A DNA stretch of 64,000 nt from positions 1,922,001 to 1,986,000 of the forward strand of contig NZ_CP059404.1 of the NCBI RefSeq assembly GCF_014217255.1, written 5' to 3'. The DNA comes from Corynebacterium incognita (GTDB taxonomy: Bacteria > Actinomycetota > Actinomycetes > Mycobacteriales > Mycobacteriaceae). Under the pieces are notes generated by a model. It was not told the DNA's origin and did no database searches. It saw only the letters and a program-made list of their open reading frames with translations. Numbering within the stretch: position 1 is the first letter of the stretch; every line of letters begins with the position of its first letter. The translations under genes were made by a program, and so were the position numbers. This document shows, in pieces, positions 1 to 8,857 of this stretch.

Positions 1-580
1 TCAGCGCGGCATAGGAGGCGATGTTAAACGGCACGCCCAAGAACATGTCCGCGCTGCGCTGGTACACCTGCAGCGAGAGCTTGCCGTCGGCCACGTACAG
101 CTGGAAGAGCAGGTGGCAGGGCATGAGCGCCATGTTGTCCAGCTCCGAGACGTTCCACGCGGAGACCAGATTGCGGCGGGAATTCGGGTTGGACTTCAAC
201 GTGTCCAGAGCCTGCTGGATCTGGTCAATATGCTGGCCATCCGGGGTGGGCCAGGAACGCCACTGCACGCCGTAGACCGGGCCGAGTTCGTTATTCTCGT
301 CTGCCCACTCGTTCCAGATGCGAACCTTGTTTTCCTGCAGCCAGGTGATGTTGGACTCGCCCTTGAGGAACCACAGGAGCTCGCCGATGACACCGTGGAA
401 GTAGACCTTCTTCGTGGTCAGCAGCGGGAACGACTCGGAGAGGTCGTAGCGCAGCTGGCGACCGAAGAGGCTGCGGGTGCCAGTGCCCGTGCGGTCACCT
501 TTGCGGGCGCCGTTGTGCAGGACGTCGGCAAGCAAATCCTCGTAGGGCGTAGCAATGGGGGTGCGGGTGGGCTCGGTCAT
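1..580 (-). CDS. thyA: Thymidylate synthase ThyA (3' end outside window)
   Basis: Methylates dUMP to dTMP with methylene-tetrahydrofolate in the cytoplasm. The minus-strand frame opens at the ATG at 580 ([20 protein letters not shown]) and runs off the window edge with about 193 codons visible of a family length near 265. Visible family motifs are [20 protein letters not shown], the folate/dUMP segment [11 protein letters not shown] and the active-site cysteine region LMPCHLLFQ. It lies directly downstream of cysQ with a 10-bp gap. A TAGGCT hexamer that includes the cysQ stop sits 7 nt before the ATG, so it probably has its own leaderless promoter as well as read-through. Identification is secure; the C-terminus is not visible. 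Confidence 0.95.
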   Translation of the reverse strand, partial: MTEPTRTPIATPYEDLLADVLHNGARKGDRTGTGTRSLFGRQLRYDLSESFPLLTTKKVYFHGVIGELLWFLKGESNITWLQENKVRIWNEWADENNELGPVYGVQWRSWPTPDGQHIDQIQQALDTLKSNPNSRRNLVSAWNVSELDNMALMPCHLLFQLYVADGKLSLQVYQRSADMFLGVPFNIASYAAL

Positions 581-593
581 GGGCTACAGCCTA
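581..593 (-). promoter_or_regulatory. Probable -10 of a leaderless thyA transcript
   Basis: TAGGCT at 593-588 (minus strand) is followed by exactly 7 nt and the thyA ATG. The hexamer includes the TAG stop codon of cysQ. No Shine-Dalgarno sequence lies between. The same hexamer-7 nt-start arrangement recurs at many genes here. Confidence 0.45.
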
Positions 594-1349
594 GTACTTG
601 CCGTTGTCGCTGAGGAACTGCGCAGCGTGAGCCAGCACCTCGTCCTTGATCTCCGGGCGGCAGATAAGCAGGTCCGGCATGTAGGTGTCCTCGTTGTTAA
701 AACGCGGTGGGGAGCCGTCCAAGCGGGAGCAATGCAGCCCGGCCGCCTGCGCCACACCCACGGGCGCGGCCTGGTCCCACTCGTACTGACCGCCGGCGTG
801 AATATAACCGTCAAAATCACCCAACAAAACGTGCATGGACTTCGCCCCCGCGGAGCCGATGCCAACGTTGTCGTAGCCCATCTGTTCCGCGATGTGCCCA
901 GCCACCTGCGGCGGGCGGTTGTGGGAGACCACAAAACGCTTGGCTAGCGGGCCGGTGACCGCGCGGGCTTCGGAGGACTTGAAGGTCTGGCCCAGGTCCG
1001 GCAGGCCGACGGCCGCGTGCGCGACCTCGCCGTTGATGACGAGCGCGATATGCACCGCCCAGTCCTGGCGACCGGTGGCGAATTCTTTGGTACCGTCCAG
1101 CGGGTCCACGATCCATACGCGGTCCTTGTTGAGGCGGTCCAGGTTGTCCGCGGCCTCCTCGGACAAGAAGCCATCGTCGGGGCGGTGTTCCTTGAGCACG
1201 CGAGCGATCCAGTTCTGCGCCAGCTCATCACCGGCTTCGCCCAGGTGCTGGCCGCGCAGCAGGCCCCCGGCGCGTACGCCTTTGAGGATCTGCCCGCAAC
1301 CTTGGGCGATGTGGTTAGTCAAGCGAGAATCACTAAGATGAGCGGTCAT
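591..1349 (-). CDS. cysQ: 3'(2'),5'-bisphosphate nucleotidase CysQ / inositol monophosphatase family
   Basis: Probably removes the 3'-phosphate from PAP/PAPS, a by-product of sulfate assimilation. The 252-aa protein has the metal-binding motifs of the IMPase fold: EEAAD after GFLS, DPLDGTKEFATGRQDW, and the late WDQAAP motif that binds the third metal. The open frame extends upstream antisense to the helicase, but the start at 1349 (MTAHLSDSRL) fits the family length and has TACGCT 7 nt before it. It is divergent from lhr, 34 bp apart. A broader inositol-phosphatase activity cannot be excluded from sequence. Confidence 0.85.
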   Translation of the reverse strand: MTAHLSDSRLTNHIAQGCGQILKGVRAGGLLRGQHLGEAGDELAQNWIARVLKEHRPDDGFLSEEAADNLDRLNKDRVWIVDPLDGTKEFATGRQDWAVHIALVINGEVAHAAVGLPDLGQTFKSSEARAVTGPLAKRFVVSHNRPPQVAGHIAEQMGYDNVGIGSAGAKSMHVLLGDFDGYIHAGGQYEWDQAAPVGVAQAAGLHCSRLDGSPPRFNNEDTYMPDLLICRPEIKDEVLAHAAQFLSDNGKY

Positions 1350-1362
1350 AGCTGTAAGCGTA
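1350..1362 (-). promoter_or_regulatory. Probable -10 of a leaderless cysQ transcript
   Basis: TACGCT at 1362-1357 on the minus strand precedes the cysQ ATG by 7 nt. No ribosome binding site is present in that gap. Confidence 0.4.
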
Positions 1363-1383
1363 CCGCCAATGGGAAGGATGGGC

Positions 1384-4300
1384 ATGGCTACTGATGCCGC
1401 GGGGGCCAACGGTGGCGGAGACGTGTTGGATCGCTTCCGCCCCCAGGTAGCCGCGTGGTTTCGGGAAGTGTTCTCCGCGCCGACCCCGGTACAGCGTGGC
1501 GCCTGGTCGGCGATTGCGGACGGCTCGAACGCCTTGGTGGTGGCGCCCACAGGTTCCGGTAAGACCCTCGCGGCGTTTTTGTGGGCACTCAATAACCTCA
1601 CCGTGCGCGCCGGGCAGGCGGCGTTGCCGATGGAGCTTGACGACGCCGCGGGTGCCGGCGGCGCGAGCGATGGCGTGCGGGTGCTGTATATCTCCCCGCT
1701 CAAGGCGCTGGGGGTGGACGTGGAGCGCAATCTGCGGGTGCCGCTCACGGGCATCGCGCGGGTGGCGCAGCGGATGGGCGTGGAGGAACCGGACATCACC
1801 ATCGGCGTGCGGTCCGGAGATACCCCACAGTCCGAGCGCAACCGGCAGGTGCGCCGCCCACCGGATGTGCTGATTACGACGCCGGAGTCGGCGTATCTCA
1901 TGCTTACGTCCAAGGCGGCGGGCATCCTGGAGACGGTGGATACCGTCATCATCGACGAGATTCACGCGCTGGCCGGCACCAAGCGCGGCGTGCACCTGGC
2001 GCTGACGCTGGAGCGCCTGGAGGCGCTGACCGGCGGTTTCCAACGCGTGGGCCTGTCGGCGACGGTGCGCCCGCTCGAGGCGGTGGCCAACTTCCTGGGC
2101 GGCGGTCGCCCGGTGGAGATTATCGCCCCGCCCGCAGAGAAGCAGTGGGCGCTCGACGTCCACGTGCCCGTTGACGACATGTCGGATTTGCCCACGCCGG
2201 AGGTCGGCTCCACCATCGGCGAGCTCACTGTGGACGACCCGCTGGGGATCGCCTCACCGGTGAACGATGCTGCGCCTATCGCAGAAGATTCCGCGCTGCC
2301 GGCGGCGAAATCCATCTGGCCCTTCATTGAAGAAGAGCTCTACCGGGAAGTGATGGCGCACCGTTCCACGTTGGTGTTCGTTAACTCCCGGCGCACCGCA
2401 GAGCGGGTGACCAGCCGGCTCAACGAGCTCTACGCCCACGAACACGACCCGGAGGCTCTCTCCGCGGCCAGCCGTCGCGACCCGGCGCAGCTGATGAAGC
2501 AGACCGACACCGTCGGTCAAGCCCCGGCGCTTATCGCCCGCGCGCACCACGGCTCGGTCTCCAAGGACGAGCGGGCCCTGACGGAGGACATGCTCAAGGC
2601 AGGGGAGCTGCGCGCGGTGGTGGCCACGTCCTCACTGGAGCTCGGCATCGACATGGGCGCGGTGGACCTGGTGGTCCAGGTGGAATCTCCGCCGTCGGTG
2701 GCGTCTGGATTGCAGCGCGTGGGCCGCGCCGGGCACACCGTAGGTGCGGTGTCGCAGGGCTCGTTTTACCCGAAGCACCGCGCGGACCTCGTGCAGTCCG
2801 CGCTGACCGTCTCCCGTATGCGCGCCGGTCTCATCGAGCGGCTGCACACCCCGGAGAACCCGCTGGACGTCTTGGCCCAGCAGACCGTGGCCGCGGTGGC
2901 CGCCGCCGCGCACCGCAGTTCCGGCGCGCACCCCGGCAGCATCACCGCCGACGAGTGGTACGAGCAGGTCCGCCGCGCCTGGCCGTACCGGAACCTGTCC
3001 CGCGATGTCTTTGACTCGGTCATTGACTTGGTCAGCGGCACGTACCCGTCCACGGACTTCGCGGAGCTGCGCCCGCGCGTGGTCTATGACCGCATGAGCG
3101 GCGAGCTCACCGCGCGGCCGGGAGCACAGCGCGTGGCCGTGACCTCCGGCGGCACCATCCCGGACCGCGGTATGTTCGGCGTGTTCCTCGCCGGTACTGA
3201 GGTTTCCGGCGTCGGCGGCTCCAAGGCTCCGCGCCGCGTCGGCGAGCTGGACGAGGAAATGGTCTACGAGTCCCGCGTGGGTGACGTATTCACCCTGGGC
3301 GCGTCGAGTTGGCGTATCGAGGACATCACTCGCGACCAGGTCATCGTCACGCCTGCGCCCGGGCACACCGGCCGCCTGCCGTTCTGGAACGGCGACCAGG
3401 CCGGGCGGCCCTTCGAACTGGGCAAGGCCCTGGGGGCCTTCCGGCGCGATCTCCTGGCCGCTGACGCCGCAGTGGGTGCGGAGCACGGGGGCGTCGACAA
3501 GCTCTTGCCCGATCTGGACGAGCGGGCGCGCGCCAACACCCTGGCCTACCTGCGCGAGCAACAGGAAGCCACCGGCGTGGTCCCGGACGAGACCACGCTG
3601 GTGCTCGAGCGTTTCCGCGACGAGCTGGGGGACTGGCGCGTTATTCTGCACACGCCCTTCGGCCGCGGGGTCAACGCCGCGTGGGCGTTGGCGGTGGGCA
3701 AGCGCGTGGCGGAGGAGACCGGCATGGACCCGCAGGCGGTGGCGGGCGACGACGGCATTGTGCTGCGCCTGCCTGAGGCCGACACGGAGCCCTCCGGCGC
3801 GCTGTTTGTCTTTGACCCGGACGATATCGCCGCCGAGGTCACCGACCAGGTAGGCAGCTCCGCGCTGTTCGCCTCTCGGTTTCGGGAATGCGCCGCCCGC
3901 GCCTTGCTGCTGCCGCGACGCAACCCCGGCAAGCGTGCACCGCTGTGGCAGCAGCGCCAGCGCGCCGAGCAGCTACTCGACGTCGCGCGCAAATACCCGA
4001 CGTTCCCCATCATCTTGGAGACCGTGCGCGAGTGCCTGCAGGACGTCTACGACCTGCCCGCGCTGACCGAAGTGATGGAGGACCTGCAGCACCGCCGCGT
4101 ACGCGTGGTGGAGGTGACCACGGACCAACCCTCGCCGTTCGCGTCCACGCTGCTGTTTAACTACACCGGCGCGTTCATGTACGAAGGCGATACACCGCTG
4201 GCGGAAAAGCGCGCCGCCGCGCTCGCGTTGGACCCGGCGCTGCTGGCCAAATTGCTGGGCACGGTGGAGCTGCGCGAGCTCCTGGACGCCGACATCATCG

Positions 4301-6411
4301 ACGAGGTCCACGCCCAGCTGCAACGCATCTCCGACGGGCGCCGCGCCCGCAACGCTGAGGAACTCGCGGATCTGCTTCGGGTGCTAGGCCCCGTGCCTGT
4401 CGCCGACCTGGACCTGCACACGGACGTCCCCGGCCTGGATCCGCGCCCGCTTCTCGACGCCGGCCGGGCCATGCGCGTACGCATCGCCGGGCGCGAACAT
4501 TTGGCCCAAACCCTGGACGCGCCGCTGCTACGCGACGGCCTTGGCATCCCCGTCCCTCCCGGAGTGGCGGCGCAGGTAGCCACGGTCAACGACGCTGTGG
4601 AGCAGCTGCTCTCTCGCTGGGCGCGTACTCGCGGCCCCTTCGTGCTGCGCGACGCCGCGGAGGCCTTCGGCCTGTCGGTATCGGTGACGCACTCGGTCCT
4701 CTCCGGTCTCATTGAGCGCGGCGAGGTGATTGAGGGCCGTTTCCGCCAGGGCGTCGACGAGCAGGAATACTGCGCGGCGGACGTCCTCAAAATTATTCGC
4801 TCCCGCTCGCTGGCGGCCGCCCGCGCGGCCACGCAGCCGGTATCCCAGACCGCGTTCGCACGTTTTATCCCGGACTGGCAGCAGGTGGCGGGCCTGAGGC
4901 AGCGCCCACAGCTGCGCGGCGCCGATGGCGTGTTCGCGGTGCTGGAACAGCTGGCCGGGGTGCGGCTGCCGGTCAGCGCCTGGGAATCGCTGGTCCTGCC
5001 CGCGCGCGTGGCGGGTTATGACCCGCTGATGCTGGACGAGCTCACCTCCGGCGGTGAGGTGCTCATCAAGGGTGCGGGCACCGCGGGCGCTGCGGATCCG
5101 TGGGTGATGTTGCTGCCCACGGACTACGCCGAGCAGCTCGCACCGGTCGGTGAGGATCCCTTTGCTGACCGCTCCACACTCCAGCTGAGCCCTCTCCAGG
5201 AATCCATCCTGGAAGTGCTTGGCCGCGGCGGCGGCTTCCTGTTCAACGACCTCATGCACGAGGTGCGCGGGGCCGGCGATGAGTTGGGACTCACCGTGGG
5301 CCAGTCCTCCCCGGAGCAGCTCCGCGACGCCCTGTGGGACCTGGTGGATGCGGGCCTGGTGGCCCCGGATTCCTTCGCGCCGCTGCGCGCCCGCCTGTCG
5401 ATGGGCACGGGCGGCCGTGGCGGTGCCGGCCGCGGGGGCGCGGCGCACAAGGCCAAGCGCCGTCCGACCCGCTCTCGCCTGCGCATGGGACGCACGTCCT
5501 TCGCGCAGACCCAACGGGCGCAGCAGACCCCGCCGGACATGACTGGGCGCTGGGCGCTGGCGGTCCGCGGCGATGGCGGCAACGCGACGGCCCGTTCGGT
5601 AGCGCACGGCGAGGCCTGGCTGGACCGCTATGGCGTGGTCACGCGCGGCAGCGTGCAGGCTGAGGACGTTATCGGCGGTTTTGCTATGGCGTACAAGGTG
5701 CTCTCCGGCTTTGAGGAATCCGGCAAGGCCCTGCGTGGCTACGTGGTGGAAGGGCTGGGCGCGGCACAGTTTTCCACGCCCGCGCTCATTGACCGGCTGC
5801 GCGGGATGGACGACTCCGTGGACGCCGGTGGCTGGCCGTCGGGAAGCACAGAACCCGCGGTCTATCTCTTGGCCGCCGCCGATCCCGCCAACGCCTACGG
5901 CGCCGCCCTGCCGTGGCCGGAGCGCGACGGCGCGAACACCGGCAGGAACACCGGCGGCCTTTCCCGGGGCGCGGGCGCGGTGGTGGTACTCGTCGACGGC
6001 GTGCTGGTCGCGCACCTCACCCGCGGCGGGCGGACGCTGACCACGTTCGCCGACGCCGCGCCGTCCGGCATCGAGCGCACCGAGAGCGCCGGCTACATCG
6101 TGGACGCCCTGCGTGAGGCAGTGGCGTCGCGCAGGATGGCGCCGTTCGTCATTGAAAAGGTCAACGGCGAGGCCATCTTTGAATCCCCGTGGGCAGACCT
6201 GCTGCGCGGGGCTGGGGCGGGGATTACCCCGCGCGGGGTGCGCATCTCCGGCCAGGCACCGGCCCCACGGCGTCCCGCCGGGCGGGGGAGCACCAGCTAC
6301 GCGTCGCCGGGCGGCCGCTCAGTGGCCGAGGCCCTGGAGGACCTGAGCTTCGACGACGAGCCGTTCGAACCACCGCGGAATCCTGGCGGCGGGTTCCGCC
6401 CGCGGCGCTAG
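1384..6411 (+). CDS. lhr: Lhr-type giant ATP-dependent DNA helicase
   Basis: A 1675-aa superfamily 2 helicase of the Large helicase-related family; mycobacterial Lhr is a damage-inducible 3'-5' DNA/RNA-DNA helicase. Motif I APTGSGKT lies near residue 57, the DEIH Walker B at about 191, then SATV, VFVNSRRTAERV, HHGSVSKDER and the motif VI region LQRVGRAGH. The remaining ~1150 residues match the winged-helix, beta-barrel and CTD arrangement of long Lhr proteins. A glycine-rich basic stretch lies near 5400-5480. I chose the start at 1384 (MATDAAG) because GGGAAGG at 1371-1377 is 6 nt upstream; ATGs at 1369 and 1378 are in frame but badly spaced. The repair glycosylase nei2 lies nearby, as in mycobacteria where lhr and nei2 are adjacent. 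Confidence 0.9.
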   Translation: MATDAAGANGGGDVLDRFRPQVAAWFREVFSAPTPVQRGAWSAIADGSNALVVAPTGSGKTLAAFLWALNNLTVRAGQAALPMELDDAAGAGGASDGVRVLYISPLKALGVDVERNLRVPLTGIARVAQRMGVEEPDITIGVRSGDTPQSERNRQVRRPPDVLITTPESAYLMLTSKAAGILETVDTVIIDEIHALAGTKRGVHLALTLERLEALTGGFQRVGLSATVRPLEAVANFLGGGRPVEIIAPPAEKQWALDVHVPVDDMSDLPTPEVGSTIGELTVDDPLGIASPVNDAAPIAEDSALPAAKSIWPFIEEELYREVMAHRSTLVFVNSRRTAERVTSRLNELYAHEHDPEALSAASRRDPAQLMKQTDTVGQAPALIARAHHGSVSKDERALTEDMLKAGELRAVVATSSLELGIDMGAVDLVVQVESPPSVASGLQRVGRAGHTVGAVSQGSFYPKHRADLVQSALTVSRMRAGLIERLHTPENPLDVLAQQTVAAVAAAAHRSSGAHPGSITADEWYEQVRRAWPYRNLSRDVFDSVIDLVSGTYPSTDFAELRPRVVYDRMSGELTARPGAQRVAVTSGGTIPDRGMFGVFLAGTEVSGVGGSKAPRRVGELDEEMVYESRVGDVFTLGASSWRIEDITRDQVIVTPAPGHTGRLPFWNGDQAGRPFELGKALGAFRRDLLAADAAVGAEHGGVDKLLPDLDERARANTLAYLREQQEATGVVPDETTLVLERFRDELGDWRVILHTPFGRGVNAAWALAVGKRVAEETGMDPQAVAGDDGIVLRLPEADTEPSGALFVFDPDDIAAEVTDQVGSSALFASRFRECAARALLLPRRNPGKRAPLWQQRQRAEQLLDVARKYPTFPIILETVRECLQDVYDLPALTEVMEDLQHRRVRVVEVTTDQPSPFASTLLFNYTGAFMYEGDTPLAEKRAAALALDPALLAKLLGTVELRELLDADIIDEVHAQLQRISDGRRARNAEELADLLRVLGPVPVADLDLHTDVPGLDPRPLLDAGRAMRVRIAGREHLAQTLDAPLLRDGLGIPVPPGVAAQVATVNDAVEQLLSRWARTRGPFVLRDAAEAFGLSVSVTHSVLSGLIERGEVIEGRFRQGVDEQEYCAADVLKIIRSRSLAAARAATQPVSQTAFARFIPDWQQVAGLRQRPQLRGADGVFAVLEQLAGVRLPVSAWESLVLPARVAGYDPLMLDELTSGGEVLIKGAGTAGAADPWVMLLPTDYAEQLAPVGEDPFADRSTLQLSPLQESILEVLGRGGGFLFNDLMHEVRGAGDELGLTVGQSSPEQLRDALWDLVDAGLVAPDSFAPLRARLSMGTGGRGGAGRGGAAHKAKRRPTRSRLRMGRTSFAQTQRAQQTPPDMTGRWALAVRGDGGNATARSVAHGEAWLDRYGVVTRGSVQAEDVIGGFAMAYKVLSGFEESGKALRGYVVEGLGAAQFSTPALIDRLRGMDDSVDAGGWPSGSTEPAVYLLAAADPANAYGAALPWPERDGANTGRNTGGLSRGAGAVVVLVDGVLVAHLTRGGRTLTTFADAAPSGIERTESAGYIVDALREAVASRRMAPFVIEKVNGEAIFESPWADLLRGAGAGITPRGVRISGQAPAPRRPAGRGSTSYASPGGRSVAEALEDLSFDDEPFEPPRNPGGGFRPRR

Positions 6412-6544
6412 CGAAACAGGCCGCCGGAGGCGACACTCACGCGACGTTCTCAGTGAATTAAATACCCATTTTGCAAAATTTTCAGCCATGGAAGAGTAGT
6501 CTGGCGGGCAGCTTAGTAGGACAACAGTGCAAGGAAGGACGCCG

Positions 6545-7759
6545 ATGAAACGCCAGCTGCCCCAGGTCGGAGAACTCAAGAATCTACTCCGCTTTGACCC
6601 GCCCACCCTGGATCGGCGCGCGGCTCGGCTGTCCAAAGCCACCGACGTCACCGACCTTCGCAAGATGGCCAAGCGGCGCACCCCCAAGCCCGCCTTCGAC
6701 TACGTGGATGGCGCCGCCATGCGCGAGGCGACCCACGACGAGACCCGCGCCGCCTTCCGCGACATGCGGTTTGTGCCGAATATCCTGCGGGGCGCGGACA
6801 ACGTCTCCTTGGGCGCCACGATCGCGGGCGGCGAGTCCGCGCTGCCATTTGGCATTGCCCCGACTGGCTTCACCCGCTTTATGCACGCTGAAGGTGAGGA
6901 CGCCGGCGCGGCGGCCGCGGCCGCCGCGGGGGTTCCCTTCGGCTTGTCCACGATGGGAACCCGTTCCATCGAGGAGGTCGCCGCGGCCAACGGAAATGGT
7001 CGGCGCTGGTTCCAGCTGTACATGTGGAAAGAACGCGAGCGGAACCTCGATATTATGCAGCGCGCGGCCGCCGCGGGCTTCGACACCCTATTGGTCACCG
7101 TGGACACCCCGGTGGCTGGCAAGCGCCTGCGCGACGAGCGCAACGGCATGCGCATCCCGCCGCGGCTGACCGCGGGCACCATCGTGGACGCCGCATGGCG
7201 CCCAGAGTGGTGGTTCAACTTCCTCACCACGGAGCCGGTGACCTTCGCATCCCTGACCTCCACCACGGGCACACTTCGGCACCTGATCAATGACATGTTT
7301 GACCCTGGCCTGAACTTCGAGGACCTGAAGTGGATTCGTTCGCAGTGGGAGGGCCCGCTCTTCGTCAAGGGTGTGGTGACTCCGGAAGACGCGCGCAAGG
7401 TGCTCGATCTGGGCGCGGACGGCATCGAGGTCTCCAGCCACGGCGGCCGCCAGTTGGACCAAATGATTAACCCGCTGCGGGCGTTAGAAAACATCCGCGC
7501 GGAGGTGGGCGACGACGTGGAGATCATCTACGACTCCGGTGTGCTCTCTGGCGCAGACGTCGCCACCGCTTTGGCGCTGGGCGCGGACTTCGTGCTGGTC
7601 GGCCGCGCCTACCTTTACGGACTCATGGCCGGTGGCCGCGAGGGTGTGGACAAGGTCATTGAATTGCTCACGGCGGAGCTCACCAACACCATGCAGTTGC
7701 TCGGTGTCGAGCGCCCCAGCGAGATTTCGCGCGACCACGTGATGACCCCCTGGGATTAG
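6545..7759 (+). CDS. lldD: FMN-dependent alpha-hydroxy-acid dehydrogenase, LldD-like L-lactate dehydrogenase
   Basis: Oxidises L-lactate or a related 2-hydroxy acid to the keto acid, passing electrons via FMN to the quinone pool. The 404-aa protein has the family signatures FDYVDGAA, the FMN-binding stretch PFGIAPTGFTRFMH, VTVDTPVAG and the catalytic histidine in SSHGGRQLD (usually SNHGGRQLD). The C-terminal half ends with VLVGRAYLYGLMAGGREGVD. The start at 6545 follows AAGGAAGGA at 6531-6539. The upstream gap has a 12-bp palindrome ATTTTGCAAAAT at 6468-6479. It resembles C. glutamicum LldD from memory, but corynebacteria carry paralogues, so the exact substrate is uncertain. Confidence 0.82.
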   Translation: MKRQLPQVGELKNLLRFDPPTLDRRAARLSKATDVTDLRKMAKRRTPKPAFDYVDGAAMREATHDETRAAFRDMRFVPNILRGADNVSLGATIAGGESALPFGIAPTGFTRFMHAEGEDAGAAAAAAAGVPFGLSTMGTRSIEEVAAANGNGRRWFQLYMWKERERNLDIMQRAAAAGFDTLLVTVDTPVAGKRLRDERNGMRIPPRLTAGTIVDAAWRPEWWFNFLTTEPVTFASLTSTTGTLRHLINDMFDPGLNFEDLKWIRSQWEGPLFVKGVVTPEDARKVLDLGADGIEVSSHGGRQLDQMINPLRALENIRAEVGDDVEIIYDSGVLSGADVATALALGADFVLVGRAYLYGLMAGGREGVDKVIELLTAELTNTMQLLGVERPSEISRDHVMTPWD

Positions 7760-7806
7760 GTGTAGCGATACGTCGGTGACGAGTGTGGGGGATCACGTAA
7801 AGGGGG

Positions 7807-7822
7807 TCAGGGTATACCCTGA
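7807..7822. terminator. 16-bp perfect palindrome after lldD; weak terminator or operator
   Basis: TCAGGGTATACCCTGA is a perfect palindrome 48 bp after the lldD stop, followed by TCTTTCCCTTATTT. It could fold into a 6-bp stem with a TATA loop and end the lldD transcript, or be a protein-binding site. Confidence 0.4.
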
Positions 7823-7903
7823 TCTTTCCCTTATTTGCAGTTCATAGGCCACTTTTGGGAGCTTATTGGCGTGATAGGCGGGAAGATGGAGATGTGCGAA
7901 GAA

Positions 7904-7978
7904 GTGCATACACACGACGCGAAGGCGGCGTCGTTCGCAGACCGCGTCATCTTCCTCGCGGACGGCCGCCTCGTCCGC
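7904..7978 (+). pseudogene. Relic of the C-terminus of an ABC transporter ATPase
   Basis: In the frame of nei2 but upstream of its start, the DNA reads VHTHDAKAASFADRV then IFLADGRLV. This is the H-loop and following strand of MacB/LolD-type ABC ATPases (usually VTHD..AA.YADRV.FLADG). No Walker A, signature motif or permease lies nearby, so only the last ~25 codons survive. The best reading is a remnant of a deleted ABC operon lying in the nei2 upstream region. Confidence 0.6.
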
Positions 7979-8019
7979 GCGCACCCGACCCCTGGAGGCT
8001 ATCGCGGGATAGCCCCTGG

Positions 8020-8032
8020 CACAATAAGTGCC
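8020..8032 (+). promoter_or_regulatory. Probable -10 of a leaderless nei2 transcript
   Basis: CACAAT at 8020-8025 precedes the nei2 ATG by 7 nt, without a Shine-Dalgarno sequence. Confidence 0.4.
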
Positions 8033-8857
8033 ATGCCCGAGGGAGATTCCGTCCTGCAGCTGGCCAACAAGCTGCAGTTCATGGTGGGCAGGGAGGTTAC
8101 GCACACCTCCCTGCGCGTGCCGCGTTATGCCACCGTACGCTTCGACGGCGCCACTGCCCAGCGCGTGTGGCCTTATGGCAAACACCTGTTCATGCAGTTC
8201 GATGAGCATATCCTGCACACCCACCTCAAGATGGAAGGTACGTGGTCCATCCACTACGCGGGCGATACATGGCGCAAGCCCGGCTTTACTGCGCGGGTGG
8301 TGCTGCAGCTCGCGGCGACGCCGCGCGACATCGAACTCGTGGGTCACGAGCTCGGCATGGTCGAGGCCTACCCGGCGGACTATTACCACGAACGTATCGC
8401 GCACCTGGGCCCGGATATCTTGGCTGCGGACTGGGAGGACGTCGGCCGCGAGGAGGCGCTGCGCCGGATTCTTGCGCGGCCGTCGCGAAGCATTGGCGCG
8501 GCGCTGCTGGATCAGAAGAACCTCGCGGGCATCGGCAATGAATACCGCGCCGAGGCGTGTTTTATCGCGGGGCTGCACCCGGCGTCGCCAGTCGCCGCGG
8601 TGGGGGAGCGCGGCGTGGAACGCGTGGTGGACGTCGCACGGAAGATTATGTGGGCGAACCGTTTCTCGCCCGTCCGCGTGACCACGGGTGTGCGCCGCGC
8701 CGGGGAGACCGGCTACGTCTTTGGGCGCAACAACCAGCGGTGTCGGCGCTGCGGGACGCTCATCGTCAAGGGCACCCTCGGCGGCGTGGACGCCGGGGGT
8801 GACGAAGGCGAGCTCGAGCGCATCATCTGGTGGTGCCCGCGTTGCCAGCCACGCTAG
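8033..8857 (+). CDS. nei2: Fpg/Nei family DNA glycosylase, Nei2-type endonuclease VIII
   Basis: Excises oxidised bases and nicks abasic sites in base excision repair. The 274-aa protein starts MPEGDSVLQLANKL; after methionine removal Pro1 is the Schiff-base nucleophile and Glu2 the catalytic acid. The H2TH part reads DQKNLAGIGNEYRAEACF. A C-terminal zinc finger has CRRCG and CPRC pairs. The start at 8033 is fixed by the need for an N-terminal MPEGD; the open frame continues upstream only through an ABC-ATPase relic. The last 4 bases overlap the convergent dedA gene. Confidence 0.92.
   Translation: MPEGDSVLQLANKLQFMVGREVTHTSLRVPRYATVRFDGATAQRVWPYGKHLFMQFDEHILHTHLKMEGTWSIHYAGDTWRKPGFTARVVLQLAATPRDIELVGHELGMVEAYPADYYHERIAHLGPDILAADWEDVGREEALRRILARPSRSIGAALLDQKNLAGIGNEYRAEACFIAGLHPASPVAAVGERGVERVVDVARKIMWANRFSPVRVTTGVRRAGETGYVFGRNNQRCRRCGTLIVKGTLGGVDAGGDEGELERIIWWCPRCQPR

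Noticed and set aside
1350..1952. N-terminal extension of CysQ
   Set aside because: The extension is antisense to lhr; family length and the -10 position favour the start at 1349.
5124..6015. Long minus-strand open frames within lhr
   Set aside because: GC-rich antisense shadows without domains; the plus strand carries intact Lhr motifs.
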